From Coenobita brevimanus (Eukaryota > Arthropoda > Malacostraca > Decapoda > Coenobitidae): DNA of 64,000 nt. The notes under the pieces are model-generated. The model had not been told where the DNA came from. It did not search any database and worked only from the letters and a program-made list of their open reading frames with translations. The position numbers and the translations under genes were made by a program. The DNA lies in contig CM064632.1 of the NCBI GenBank assembly GCA_032717465.1, positions 26,067,064 through 26,131,063 of the forward strand. Direction: 5' to 3'. Of this stretch, positions 50,263 through 61,619 are shown piece by piece; the first letter of the stretch is position 1, and the number at the start of each line of letters is the position of its first letter.

Positions 50263-51263
50263 ATTAGATGATGATGATGATGATGATTAATAATAATATT
50301 ATTACTATTATTATTTTATGAATGGAGGACGCCTGTAGTCTGGTGTGTGGATTTTTTTTCTTCATTTTTTTCCCTTCCTCTGTTCCTTTTCTGTTTTAAA
50401 AAATTACTTCTATGATGTCTTCTGTTGTATTATAGCACCAGGTAATTTTATTCAGTTCCGGAGCCACTTCTTGGACTGGAGGTGGTAGATAGCCCTTCAT
50501 GAACCCCCATCCCTGCTATAGTTCATTGACTTTAAGTTGACCAAGAGGTTCATTGTTTTGCAGCTTATTTCACGTAACTCAGTGACAGAAAAAGAGAATT
50601 CTATGGTTCTACATCCTTTCTGTAACACCTCTTAGTGACTAGCATCATATACTAACGATAATCTATTGCTATAGCTCGGCTTTCAAGGTGTAGAGTGACT
50701 GAGTATAGGAGTTTGTCTCAAGTTGAAAAATAGGCGTGTGATTTTAGAATTTAAAAATATATATAAATACGTCATGGGATCAAAGGGGTTACTAATATAA
50801 TAAGAAAATAGCCGAAATAAACTGCTCGACGTCGCTATATTGAAGAAGGTGGTTTTAAGCCTGACAAGACACGATTAAAGTCACGTATAACTCTACACAG
50901 CGGCACCCATCTACCAGATCTGAACGTTGATTTAGTGACTTTTTTTTTTCTTTATTCTTGCTAACGTAGGGCGACTTAATTCAGGTTTGAGGGACACTTT
51001 CGGAAAGGGGATAGATGAAACATTAACCTAACTCCTTAACCCCTACACTGTTAGGAAACGCTGGTATGCTGAAACTGATAGGCTAAAATTTTGATATGCT
51101 GAAACTGATAGGCTGAAATTTTGATATGCTGAAACTAACTGGCTGAAACTGGCTGAAAATTTGGCACGCTGAGTAAAGTGTCTGGTATTAGCAAACAGTT
51201 ACTCTACGAGGACGTCATCATATCTACGCTCCCATTCTGTAATATTCCATCAGGAGCGTATGG

Positions 51264-51523
51264 GCCTGGAGCTAGTCTCGCATTTTCGTTGGTTGAGGAA
51301 ACTCCGTAAGTCAATTAGTTGACTTAGGAAGCTCCCTTACACGTTTTCGTAAGCGATATATTTTGTTTATTACAACCTACTGTCCTCTTCTGTGTTACGT
51401 AAATCCTTCATACATTGTCAAACTCTGCAAAATAACGTACAAAAAGGATAGTAATCAGCGATATCCAAGACTAAACTGCTAAGATGTTAGGGAGCTTCCT
51501 TACCCTACGAGAATACGAGCCTT
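51264..51523. mobile_element. MITE, CTCGTATT-TIR family, copy 2 of the third locus
   Basis: Equivalent of 28665-28923. Confidence 0.6.
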
Positions 51524-51771
51524 AGAAAGTTTAGCTGGTGAGACTGACGCCTGGTGCAATGATGTTGCAAATAATGGCGGTCTGGCTGAAAGGATGGCGG
51601 GGAATTGATCTGACTTGTTGTGGAGATACAGAGACACTCCAGACTCTGCAGTGGCCTTAACGTAATCTTTTTAGTAGTTTATTCTTGCTTTTACGTGGCG
51701 AGTTTGTATGGCTAAGGAAAGCCGTGTGGTACTAAGCTAAAGGTGAATTGTATTTAGTTTATAGCTGTATG

Positions 51772-51803
<32 letters not shown>

Positions 51804-51882
51804 GTTACTCTAAATATTCACTGAGCGATACGTGTTTATCATTTTTAATCGTCTCACTTTCTTTTTCATCATGGCGTTGTTT

Positions 51883-51942
<60 letters not shown>

Positions 51943-52591
51943 ACTGGTGAAAAAATTAACCTAGTGTGAGTTATGGCCAATTTGATGTTAATTATCCCGA
52001 ATGATTTACCAACGTACTGGTGGAGAGGTTGGTGCACTGCCATATGCTTTGCAACCCTTCCACTTTGCAACTTCTGCTTTGCAGCTGGCACTCTCCAACA
52101 CTTCCGCTTTGCAACGTTTTCGCTTTGCAGCTCATTCGCTTACAACACTCACTGTGCAGTTGTTTCGCTTTTCAATTTTTTCATTCTGCAGCTCTTCCAC
52201 TTGGCTACTCTTCCACTTCAGCACTTCCACTTCAGCACTTCCACTTTGCATCTCTTCCTGTGTTTAACGCTTCCATTATGCAACTCTTCCACTTTGCATT
52301 TCTGCCTGTGTTCAGATCTTCTACTTTGCAACTCAGATTTGAAGCTCTCCCACCTCGCATCTCCTCCATTTTGCAACTCTTCCACTTTGCAGCTCTCACT
52401 GTGTAACTCGTCCACTTTGCAACTCTCATTATGTATCTCTTCCACTTTGCAACTCTGGCTTTGCAACTTTTCCACTTTACATCTCATGCTTTGGTTAACC
52501 CTTCCGTTGTATAAACTGTTCTCTCCCTAAGGCCTTCCTGTCTGCAACTCTGTCGGTGAAGATAACTGCACATTTTACCATTTCCTCTGCG

Positions 52592-52650
<59 letters not shown>
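51413..52650 (-). repeat. Right arm of the large inverted repeat (copy 2)
   Basis: Equivalent of 28812-30035; (CA)n 51888-51940 and (TG)n 52596-52650 differ in length from copy 1. Confidence 0.8.
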
Positions 52651-52652
<2 letters not shown>

Positions 52653-53019
52653 AATTTTTTTGCAACAAAATATTCCACTTTCCTTGGCCATCGTAGATGA
52701 AATATATGATTATATCCTAGGTATGACGATGTAAAAGTGCCGTGAACTGTTCAGATGGAAGAATTATGCTGACATTTGAAGTCTATCTATCCATTTATCG
52801 ACCAGTCTTTTTAGTCTAACTTGCTTTCACCCAGTCATTTGTTACCCACATAAGGAGGGTAAGGGCCCGGGGTTAGGCCGCTATGGTCTTGTCACCTTAA
52901 CTTTGTCCAAATTTTCGTACTTTTGCGGCGTATGCCATGTAGCTCTTGCAGAATAAGACAACACTGCGGCTTTACGTTCTTCTGTTAGTACTTCTTCATG
53001 ACTCACACCACGTTCTAGT

Positions 53020-53383
53020 TACCTCCGCCAAGGAAGCTATGTTTTACCCCGCATTTGTTTGTTTGTTTGTCTGCCTGTTAGCAGGATTACGCTAACGTTA
53101 TGAACGGATTTTGATGAAATTTTGTGGAGGGTTGGTCCATGGGCCAAGGAAAAAATAATTAAATTTGGGGGCGGATTCGGATTCGGATGTGGAGCATCCG
53201 CACAATATCTCCGTAAGTTCTTAATGAACTTTAGTGAAATTTTGTGGAAAGGAGGGACTTGGGCCAAGAAAGAATTGATTAAATTATAGGGCGCATCGGG
53301 ATCCGGATCCTATATCCACGGTCCGGAACCGGATCCTTTTTAATGTCAATGGCATTGGCGGAGGTATGTGTTGTTTGAGTGCT
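53020..53383 (+). mobile_element. CCTCCGCCAAGG element, complete second locus
   Basis: TACCTCCGCCAAGGAAGC at the left and ATTGGCGGAGGTATGTG at the right, with GGATTCGGATTCGGATG and repeated GGATCCGGATCC inside. It spans the point (53163) that matches the end of the first contig. Confidence 0.65.
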
Positions 53384-53479
53384 TTCTAATGTTAATTTGT
53401 TGTTTCACCTCAGTATTCTGGATGGCTATTTTAGGCCAGTGTAAAAAAGGGTATAGTGCCGGCATTTTAGGTGAGTGTG

Positions 53480-53610
53480 ACAATCTTTCACCTTTGAGTG
53501 GTCATATATCAGCTCTGAACTACAACCACTCCTCGGATTTAAGTCCTAATGGGTTTACATACGACTGGAGCAGCTTAACCCACTATACCACCAGGCGCCT
53601 ATTTGGTCGT
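53480..53610 (-). mobile_element. tRNA-derived SINE (TGGTTTAGTGG family), minus strand
   Basis: Minus strand GGCGCCTGGTGGTATAGTGG ... GGACTTAAATCC aligns with 15534-15640. The overlapping plus-strand frame of 107 codons (53368-53691) is not a gene. Confidence 0.5.
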
Positions 53611-53619
53611 ATGGCTATC

Positions 53620-54103
<484 letters not shown>

Positions 54104-54213
54104 CACCCTTCCGCTACCCAAGTAATTTAAGAAGAAATAAAGGAAAAAATATGGAAGCTGTGTGAGTAGCGTAACCCTCTCAGTATAAGTTGTTCTGGTA
54201 CGCTGTTCTAAAG

Positions 54214-54336
54214 CCAGACGATTTTATTCACCTGAGTGTGTCATAGGAACCTAAATGTTGATAGAGTTACCATTTACCTTCTCATGGTCAGGATAACTCT
54301 ATTACTCTGTTCCAGCTAATGACAGACGATTTTTCA
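54214..54336 (-). repeat. Dispersed AATAAAATCGTCTGG repeat, minus strand
   Basis: CCAGACGATTTTATTCACC, GTGTCATAGGAACCT, then GACAGACGATTTTT about 100 bp later. Confidence 0.55.
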
Positions 54337-54427
54337 TTTTTTTTTCTAGAATGAGTCTTTGGAGCTTATACTGATACCCTTAACAGGATGATGATTAGTG
54401 GAAGGAAGAGGGCGAGGATAAGAGAAA

Positions 54428-54535
54428 TGATGATGATGATGACTGAAGACGACGACAACGATGACTGATGATGATGATGATTTTAAAAATGATGACGACG
54501 ATGACTATGAAGATGATGGTGATAATGAAAGATAA
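54428..54535. repeat. Degenerate (GAT)n/(GAC)n tract
   Basis: GATGATGATGAC-type units. Confidence 0.75.
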
Positions 54536-54604
54536 CAGACACACTCTAATACCAGTACAACGCCTTTCGGCGGGTTACGAGCGAGGCCATTGGATTCCGA
54601 AAGC

Positions 54605-54665
54605 ACTCCAGGCATCCTCAGGGTGTAAGCACTGAAATGTCTTACACCCTGAGGATGCCTGGAGT
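54605..54665. repeat. Perfect 25-bp inverted repeat with 11-bp loop
   Basis: Left arm 54605-54629 begins ACTCCAGGCATCCTCAGG and right arm 54641-54665 is its exact reverse complement. The loop is CACTGAAATGT. It looks like a recent templated event or a very short foldback element, since nearby sequence is much more eroded. Confidence 0.85.
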
Positions 54666-54669
54666 ATAT

Positions 54670-55165
54670 TAATGGTTATTTACCTACCAAGTTTCATGCC
54701 TCTACGATAAACTGTCAGACCTGTGGTCCTTTCCTGAAGATTTCCGACATGCTGCACTTGGCGCGTGTCATGTGCCACGTGCACCGCCGGGGTGTGATAA
54801 AACCTGTGAAAACAAAGTTGGAGAATTGGGCCATTATATGATGCAAACCACGCAGTGATTGGCCAAGTGGTTGCTGAAATATAAGCTTCTCAAAAGTGGT
54901 ACGGTCGGGCCAGGTCGGGCTGGGTTGGGTTGGGCCCGGCCGGGTCGGGCCGCTCATATGTGGGAAAATGCCACTATTTGACGAGAGACTCGCGAGGGCT
55001 TCACCCTCGCTCGTAATCAGACAGGAAGGCAAACCACTGATTTTCACTGTAATAGGAGTGGAATTGAACGAGGCTAAATCACCGCCTGTATTCATTGGGA
55101 AAATAATGGTTAGCGAGACTCAGGCACTTCACCCTTGTTAGTTTATTTCTGTATCTCATGCCATA

Positions 55166-55166
<1 letters not shown>
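54670..55166. other. No gene; short GGGTCGGGC-rich patch
   Basis: GGGCCAGGTCGGGCTGGGTT-type repeats at 54908-54952. Frames on both strands across it are not credible genes. Confidence 0.4.

Positions 55167-55236
<70 letters not shown>
55167..55236. repeat. (GA)n microsatellite
   Basis: About 34 units. Confidence 0.95.
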
Positions 55237-55238
<2 letters not shown>

Positions 55239-55679
55239 ATAATATGCGAAATAAACAGCTGAGGAATTGGTGCAAGAAAACCCTTTCAAGATTCCCAGCT
55301 TATTGCGAGTAACTTCTCATATTCTGCCAAACTTTTCGCCATCAAACATTTCTATTTCGCCGTAATATTTGACTTTATAGAAATTCATCTGGGCCTATAT
55401 CTATCTCTTATTCTATTTTTAGGCAATATATTCCTAGCTCGCTTCATATGACATTCTGTATAATCCGTTCAGTAGTTATGAAAAGAATGTGAAGGGAAGC
55501 AGACCTAGTTTTCATGTGGATCAGACGCGTTTACAGCAACAGACACAGTTCCATATATATCGAGTAATTTCCAGATTTTCCAGCCATTTCCATGTATTTC
55601 AAAACTATAATTCTGTTTGTCTTTTTATCATTTCACTCAGTATCAAAAGCTTCTAGATTATTAGCGACAATTTCCATCA
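55237..55679. other. No feature recognised
   Basis: AT-rich unique-looking sequence. Confidence 0.4.
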
Positions 55680-55828
55680 AGCCTGCTTCAGATATCCTGC
55701 CACAGTTTTTCTATATACCGTACCAAAAACCTGCATCAAATATTCTGCCACATTTTTTCTATATACCAATAACCTGCATCAAATATTCTGCCACAGTTGT
55801 CATACTGTATATAAACCAAAACCTACTT
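55680..55828. repeat. Tandem repeat, unit about 43-50 bp, three units
   Basis: CAAATATTCTGCCACA and TTTCTATATACC recur three times. Confidence 0.7.
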
Positions 55829-56014
55829 CGTGTTATGGGGTAAATCGGCCCGGCCGCTGGTCCCAGCTGACAGCCCACCCATCTCTTAGCAGTCACATTG
55901 GCGGTGGCTATGACGGTGGCGCTGGAGGTAATGCGACAGGGATGTGGCGTAGATTAAGTAAAGGCCGACACATAACACAGGGTTTGACTATCCTGTGAAC
56001 ACTTAGCATTTATA

Positions 56015-56185
56015 CACCCCACACGTAACTTACACACGCCTCACACTTAACTCCTACACACTTCGCACTTGGCATTTACGCATCTCACAGTAGCTTCTAC
56101 ACACCTCGCACTTAGCTTCCACACACCTCGCACATAGCTTCCACACATTCCACACTTAACTTCTACACACCCGACACCCAACTCT
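56015..56185. repeat. 22-bp minisatellite (TAGCTTCTACACACCTCGCA core)
   Basis: About seven units with drift. Confidence 0.7.
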
Positions 56186-56435
56186 AAAGTTTTATATACA
56201 GTAAACCCTTCAAGCTGGCTACGTTATTTGTCTGTGTTCCAGCCAGCTTCTGACAATTCAGTTTATGAGAGGCCTTTAGAAGAAAAGTTAGGGAAGGCTA
56301 CATGTAATCCCTGTACCTTGAGGATTTTTCTCTCTAGATAACTCCACATTACTTAATACAATTCATGTATTCCCTTTAGCAGAGACAGTAAGTTGTATCA
56401 TCTCTATCCATCTCGACCTGTTTATCCCAGGTCCT

Positions 56436-56651
56436 TACTGTCGTCGGGTAAGTAGACTTCATAGCACCTTTTCCTTAGCGATTTATTTGCCATACTACAC
56501 TATTAATCGTTCGTTTTGTGATATTTACTGAATTCGAATATCAATATACATAAAGCATACATGAGAATCGTAACGTGCCATGTCCAGAAACAACTTGGTA
56601 AGGAAGAGGTGTTAGGGATTTACCTTAGCCGACCAGAAACGGGCTTAAGGT
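56436..56651. mobile_element. MITE, CTCGTATT-TIR family, fourth locus
   Basis: Left CGTCGGGTAAGTAGACTTC then TAGCACCTTTTCCTTAGCG. The right end is inverted: GGTAAGGAAGAGGTGTTAGG then TTTACCTTAGCCGACC. The outer ends are more diverged. Confidence 0.55.
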
Positions 56652-56773
56652 AAATACTAGCGTCTGGAGATAACAAGAATGTACAGCCGTAGTTCATCTA
56701 CTGTAGGTCAACTGTGACAGAAAGGAAATCACAAAACTTCAATACACAACACTCGACAGTCTGTATAGATACA

Positions 56774-56791
56774 CCACGCAGTCGTCGTTGT

Positions 56792-56837
<46 letters not shown>

Positions 56838-56986
56838 CTCCTCCTCCTCCTCCTCCTCCTCCTCCTCCTTCTCATCATCATCATCATCGTCTTCGTCGTC
56901 GTCGTCGTTGTCATCATCATCATCATCGTCGTCGTCGTCGTTGTCATCATCATCATCATCATCATCGTCATCACCATCACCCAGAG
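56774..56986. repeat. Mixed (GTC)n/(CTC)n/(ATC)n trinucleotide tract
   Basis: About 210 bp. Ser-, Arg-, Asp- and Thr-rich open frames exist on both strands solely because of the repeat. Confidence 0.97.
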
Positions 56987-57285
56987 CTTCTCTCGCACAA
57001 TACATACACCTTATGATTGGCCGTATACCAATCAGTTTACCTTCTCATTACACCACAAATGAGCATCGTGGCTTCCCGTATCAGTGAAGCCGAAAGGAAT
57101 TATTTGGACCTCGTCATTCCGCCAGGGAATCACGGGATCAGTAAAAATCCGTCATAGCAAAGCAAAAACAGCAGTTCTTCAGTGGAATTACATTCATATC
57201 AAAGAAGAAAGTATTATTTAGTCTTTCACTGCGGTGAGGTCTTGTTTCATTTCATCTTTCTTCCATTCTTTTTCTTTTGCCACCG

Positions 57286-57490
57286 CCAGACGATTTTATT
57301 CATCCAAGGAAAAGCCTGTTGTAATAAGTATCTCATGGTCGGAACAACTCTAGTATCTTATTCCAAATGATGTCAAACGATTTTATTCCGCTGAGTTATT
57401 CATAGGCGTCTGAGAATATTAAGCTGGTGAGGACTTAAGTTAACCCTTATGTCCCGAATGTTTTCTAAGTTATAAAATCGTCTGGAGTCA
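57286..57490 (-). repeat. Dispersed AATAAAATCGTCTGG repeat, about 1.5-2 units, minus strand
   Basis: CGCCAGACGATTTTATTCATC at 57287, AACGATTTTATTCCGCTGAG near 57375 and AAAATCGTCTGGAGTC near 57475, with CATGGTCGGAACAACTC between. Confidence 0.5.
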
Positions 57491-57530
57491 GTAAGAGTGG
57501 TATACGTCCTCGGATGTCTTTTAGTATATA

Positions 57531-57678
57531 GGGCGATTTCTTATGTGTTGTGGGGACGGCTCAGTCAATGTTATCAATGCTGACCCTTCATCGTTTATTC
57601 GTTTCCTACTGCCATTCCCACACCCACACCCACACCAGTAGACTGAGCCGTCCCCTCCACATAAGATACGGCCATGTG
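57531..57678. mobile_element. Short foldback element (GGGACGGCT-TIR family), second locus
   Basis: Left GGGCGATTTCTTATGTG, GGGGACGGCTCAGTC. The reverse complement of the right end is GGCCGTATCTTATGTGG, GGGGACGGCTCAGTC. About 148 bp with a CACACC-rich loop. Confidence 0.65.
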
Positions 57679-57813
57679 CGTCTAGTGCACCGCTATTTTG
57701 GGACCGCCCCGCACATTGACATTACAGTGATATCCTGGCTTCCCCTAACTGTGAAATTTGAAGAGACTGAGTGTGTGTGGTTATTCCCTCATTGACGAAA
57801 TCAATATATTCTG

Positions 57814-57814
<1 letters not shown>

Positions 57815-57844
<30 letters not shown>

Positions 57845-57919
57845 TGTCCTCTTAACATTAATCATCATCATCATCATCATCGTCCACTTACTATTCATCA
57901 TCATCAGCATCATCATCAT
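57815..57919. repeat. (CAT)n microsatellite, insertion site of an LTR element
   Basis: CAT runs separated by two short spacers. The LTR begins at 57920, inside the last CAT run. Confidence 0.9.
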
Positions 57920-58938
57920 TGTCACGAGTCGGCTCGTGACATCATTTGGTGGGAAACCGCGAACTCTAGTAGAATCCCAGTGTTTAACGTTCAGTTAACA
58001 GCTCACCCGGCCCGGAGTGTTTTTCAGGCAATTTTTCAATGTGTCATAAATGATCGTCTTAGTGCAAGACATTAGCACTTCCGCTGAGCGATTTATTGTG
58101 GGCGTGTTTCGCTCATTCTAGCCGTTAGTAATGCGGCTGGACATTTGCCTCTTTCCCACGATACGGAGTTTTTCGAGGTTTGAGCGCCACGAAAGTAGGT
58201 TGGGCCAGAGCATGTAGTGCCGCCGTTCCTGAGTTTCCACATAGCTGTGATTGGCGAGAGACAGCGAGTGCAGTGTCCTTCCAGTAACGACGCCCAGTCA
58301 TCCGCTTTGTCCACTTTCCTGACCAGTATTTTCTTTTCGTCTTTTTCCTAGGTTTAAGAGTTTAGCTTTTGAGTGAGCGAGTGAGTGCGATCTCCTTATT
58401 TGAATTCATCTTATGAAATGTAACGTAAGTTTATTTCTTTGTAATCAATAAATTTAACAGTTCTTTTTCTCGAGCTTAATGTAAACTTGTGTTTTGTTTT
58501 CCATATTAAGCTTATTCTAGTTGCAGCTCCTAGCTTGCATAAACGCTTTGCTATTCATAACTGGTACTTAGGCCAGTCTTTTGTATTAAGCTTAAAATCC
58601 ATTGTGCCATCTAGGAGTTAATGCATCATCAAGAACCTGATATCATTAATAGTATTAGTTATTGATTGTCAAGGGTGAAGTCACTTTCTCCAGAGGCTAA
58701 CAGTACTAACAACAGCAATTGTGAGGAATTAGTCTCTGCTGTGTACTGTTGAGAAAGTTTATAAATTCTCGTCCTGAGAGAATCGGCGAAGCAAGCTAGC
58801 ATAAAGTAATCATTGCTTGATTTTTAGCAAGACAATTCATTGTCCCTGATCTCAGTATTATTGAATAATTATTCTTTAGTAATATATATTATTGAATATT
58901 ATCTTTTAATATTGTATAAATTTAAAAACCCCGTGACA
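57920..58938 (+). repeat. 5' LTR of the right retroelement
   Basis: 1019 bp from TGTCACGAGTCGG to CCCCGTGACA. The first 22 bp contain a perfect 8-bp inverted repeat, GTCACGAG-TCGG-CTCGTGAC. AATAAA at 58447-58452 could serve as a polyadenylation signal. Confidence 0.9.
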
Positions 58939-58940
58939 AT

Positions 58941-58956
58941 TGGCGAGCTCATTCCA
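58941..58956 (+). promoter_or_regulatory. Primer-binding-like site
   Basis: TGGCGAGCTCATTCC, two bases after the LTR. The left copy has TGGCGACC, which is likely the ancestral form. Confidence 0.5.
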
Positions 58957-59255
58957 GGATATTAACTCCTAACTCTATAGCTATTCACGAGATAATACTC
59001 ACTCGTTCATACTTAGGTATTTATCATTAGTCTATAGGCACTACCTTACTGGTGATTATTGATTCATTTTGATTAATTTACATAATAGTTTTCACAGTCA
59101 GTTGTTTGTTTAACTTTCTTTCTTTACCAGTTTAATTAGATAAAACTGGTCACCACTAACCTGTGCCTATATTCTTTATTCTTGATCATTGACATCTTTC
59201 TGTGCAAAAATCGCAGTCAGTACTGAGTCGCCAGTTTATTAGATTGAGTTAGCAC

Positions 59256-60754
59256 CATGTCGACCAGCGTCTATGTACAGGAAGCCAAAGATATGGGTCT
59301 TACAGACCCAACTGAAATTAAGAATTATGTCCTCTCTCGGCTTAGTCACGAGCAGCAACGTGAGTGATGGTCGTGAAGAGCGTAGAATCCAACGCGAACA
59401 CGAGTGAGAACAACGCGAACATGAGCGAGAACAGCACAAACACGAACAAAAACAACGCGAGTTCGAGTTAGAACACGAGCAAAAACAACGCGAACTCGAG
59501 TTAGAACATGAGCGAGAACAGCGTGAGGAACGAGAGAAAGTCAATACGAGTTACAACAACGCGAGAGAGAACGAGAACACGAACGTGCCGAGCGAGAGGC
59601 ACGCGAAAAACATGAATTTGAAGTGCTGAAGCTCAAGCGAGATTCCTTGGCTTCAGACACATCTGGTGCAGCAGGTCCAGGCTCCACGAGCGTTCTCCCT
59701 GCACATGTTATGGCGACCCCACACATCAAGCTTCCCCCATACAAAGAAGGCGAGTGAATCGAGCCATACATAGCTCGTTTTGAAGACATGGCTCAACTCT
59801 ACCAGCTGGATGATGCAGCTAAGCAGCTTCAGTTTCTTAGCCTGTTTGAGGGCCCTGTCCTCGATATTCTTCACAGAATTCGTGGAGACAGTCTCAGGTA
59901 TGAGATGATGAAGGCCGCACTCGTCAAAGCGTATGGTCTCACAGTTGACGACGCCAAGAGTCAGTTCATGAGGGTGCGTTTACAGGATAAAGAGACTGCC
60001 GTTCAGTTTCTCGACCGGCTTACTGCTTACTTAGATGAGTGGATGGAGAAAGATGAAACTCCTTCCACGTGTGAAGGGATAATTGACCTTATGCTGCGCA
60101 TGCTGCTAGAAAAGTCGTGGCCTACTGAACTTATGGCTCAGCTTAAGAGATGACAGCCAAATGGTGGAGAAGGCTGACGCATTCTTCACTGCATATGGGT
60201 ATCAAACTCGCAAGCAGCATACCTGGAACATGAAACCTGATCAATCTGGGAAACCGTCTCGGACTGAACCCCAGCAACAAGGCCATTCTCAGAATAATGG
60301 CCAAGGTCCAAAACCGCAGTGGAAGGACCAGGGGCAAAATACTCAGAAGCCTGAGTGGAAGAGGTACAACAAGTACCCTAACCAGCAGCAATATCAGCCA
60401 CGCAACCGACTGTCGGGACTGTCCTTTTCAGCACCAGCTCAAATGAATAGGAGGCAGGAGGCGAGCGCAGCCTTCATTCCTCAGCAGCAGCACGGTGGTC
60501 ACGTCCCTACCAGTATGGGTACTCCCCCACAGTTCACTAGTCCTACAGTGACAGTGAACCCCCCTCCGCAGATGGCCAATGCTCCATCTTCCCAGGCAGT
60601 GAGTGCGACCCCTCAAGTATCTAATTCACAGGGCACCATGTTTGCTGCATCATTTATTCAGCAGCCTAATCAGTGGCTAGCTGCTTCCTCCACAGGCCCT
60701 CCCACAGGTGACAGTACCTTGTTCAGCCAGGGTTTGTGGGAGACATTCCTGTGA
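59256..60754 (+). pseudogene. Retroelement gag, right copy, with stops and frameshifts
   Basis: The ATG at 59256 begins MSTSVYVQEAKDMGLTDPTE. A stop follows near 59365 and the charged coiled-coil repeats (to about 59620) shift frame. LKRDSLASDTSG and KLPPYKEGE follow, then a TGA at about 59755 just before IEPYIARFEDM. The capsid-like region runs 59788-60153. A 14-bp deletion relative to the left copy shifts the frame near 60145. The Gln/Pro-rich, cysteine-free region runs 60161-60754 and its end is frameshifted near 60725 before the protease. At least four disabling changes, so no full Gag can be made. Confidence 0.8.
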
Positions 60755-61152
60755 AGGTCCTGAGAGATAATGGATCCTCAGGTTGCTCTGTCAAGCAGAG
60801 TCTAGTTCGGCCTGAGCAGTACACAGGTCGACAGATCCATGCTAACCTTATTGATGGATCAGTGAGATTGTTCCCTGAGGCACGTATCCAGGTGGCATCT
60901 CCATTTTACACTGGTATGACACTCACAGTTGTCATGCCAGAACCTTTATTTGACTTAATCATAGGCAATATTCCCGGTGCCAAGGATAGTTGCACAGATG
61001 ACGTTACTCAGACTTCGGCTACAGTAACACGAGCCATAGCTGAGGCTCCAGACTGTGTCACCCCGGTGACCATTGTATCGCCGCAAGATCTGATGTGTTG
61101 CCAAGTTGTTGTTCAAGAACAACACTCTGACCCAACACTTGCTGCCGTGTGA
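60736..61152 (+). pseudogene. Retropepsin-like protease region with DNG motif, right copy
   Basis: VKVLRDNGSSGCSVKQSLV is followed by LIDGSVRLFPEARIQVASPF and PEPLFDLIIGNIPG, the flap and C-terminal hydrophobic Gly motif of retropepsins. Asn replaces the Thr/Ser of the catalytic D-T/S-G, as in the left copy. It ends at a TGA (61150) where the left copy has a sense codon. The linker (VTRAIAEA) leads straight to the zinc-binding region. Confidence 0.7.
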
Positions 61153-61170
61153 AAGAAACAAAAGGGTAGA

Positions 61171-61611
61171 GTGATAAAGTATTCACGGGGAGGTCAAGCC
61201 AAGTTCTTTTGCAAACAAGGACGGCTGTACCGTGAGTCACGAACACCCGAGGGCGAGGTTCGACTGCAGTTTGTTGTCCCCGCAAAGTACCGCCAAGCAG
61301 TGTTAGAATGGGGTCATTGTTCAGCCTCAGGAGGTCACATGGGCAAAAGGAAAACCCAGGGCCGTATCCAAGCTGACTTTTTCTGGCCAGGGATTGGACG
61401 AGCGATAGATAGTTTTGTGTGTTCCTGCAGTGTGTGTCCACATACCACTAATCAGGGACATGTCCTTCCTGTGCCATTTGAAACCACACCCATAATCTCT
61501 GAGTCAGTTGAGAGAGAGGGTAGTGGTGAAGTGGGTGCAGACCTGACGTCTCGCCCGTTGGCCCCACAGGACATAGTATGTCCAGGGCCTGTACATACAT
61601 ATGTACCGTAA
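61171..61611 (+). pseudogene. Integrase zinc-binding (H2C2) region, right copy
   Basis: WGHCSASGGHMGKRKTQGRI, DFFWPGIGRAIDSFV and CSCSVCPHTT give the HX(n)H...CX2C pattern of retroelement integrase N-terminal domains. It ends 24 codons after EVGADLTS, where the integrase catalytic core would begin. No DDE core is found downstream. Same frame as the protease, separated from it by one stop codon at 61150. Confidence 0.75.
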
Positions 61612-61619
61612 GTTAAGGG

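Noticed and set aside
54900..54955. Telomere-like or G-quadruplex repeats (GGGTTGGGTTGGG)
   Set aside because: Only a short irregular patch of GGGTCGGGC/GGGTTGGG; no run of a telomeric unit.
56714..57016. Arg-, Ser-, Asp- and Thr-rich frames on both strands
   Set aside because: Trinucleotide microsatellite; open on both strands in several frames.
58093..58314. 73-codon antisense frame, repeated at 62784-63005
   Set aside because: It recurs only because it lies within the two LTRs of the same element; no similarity to a known protein was recognised.
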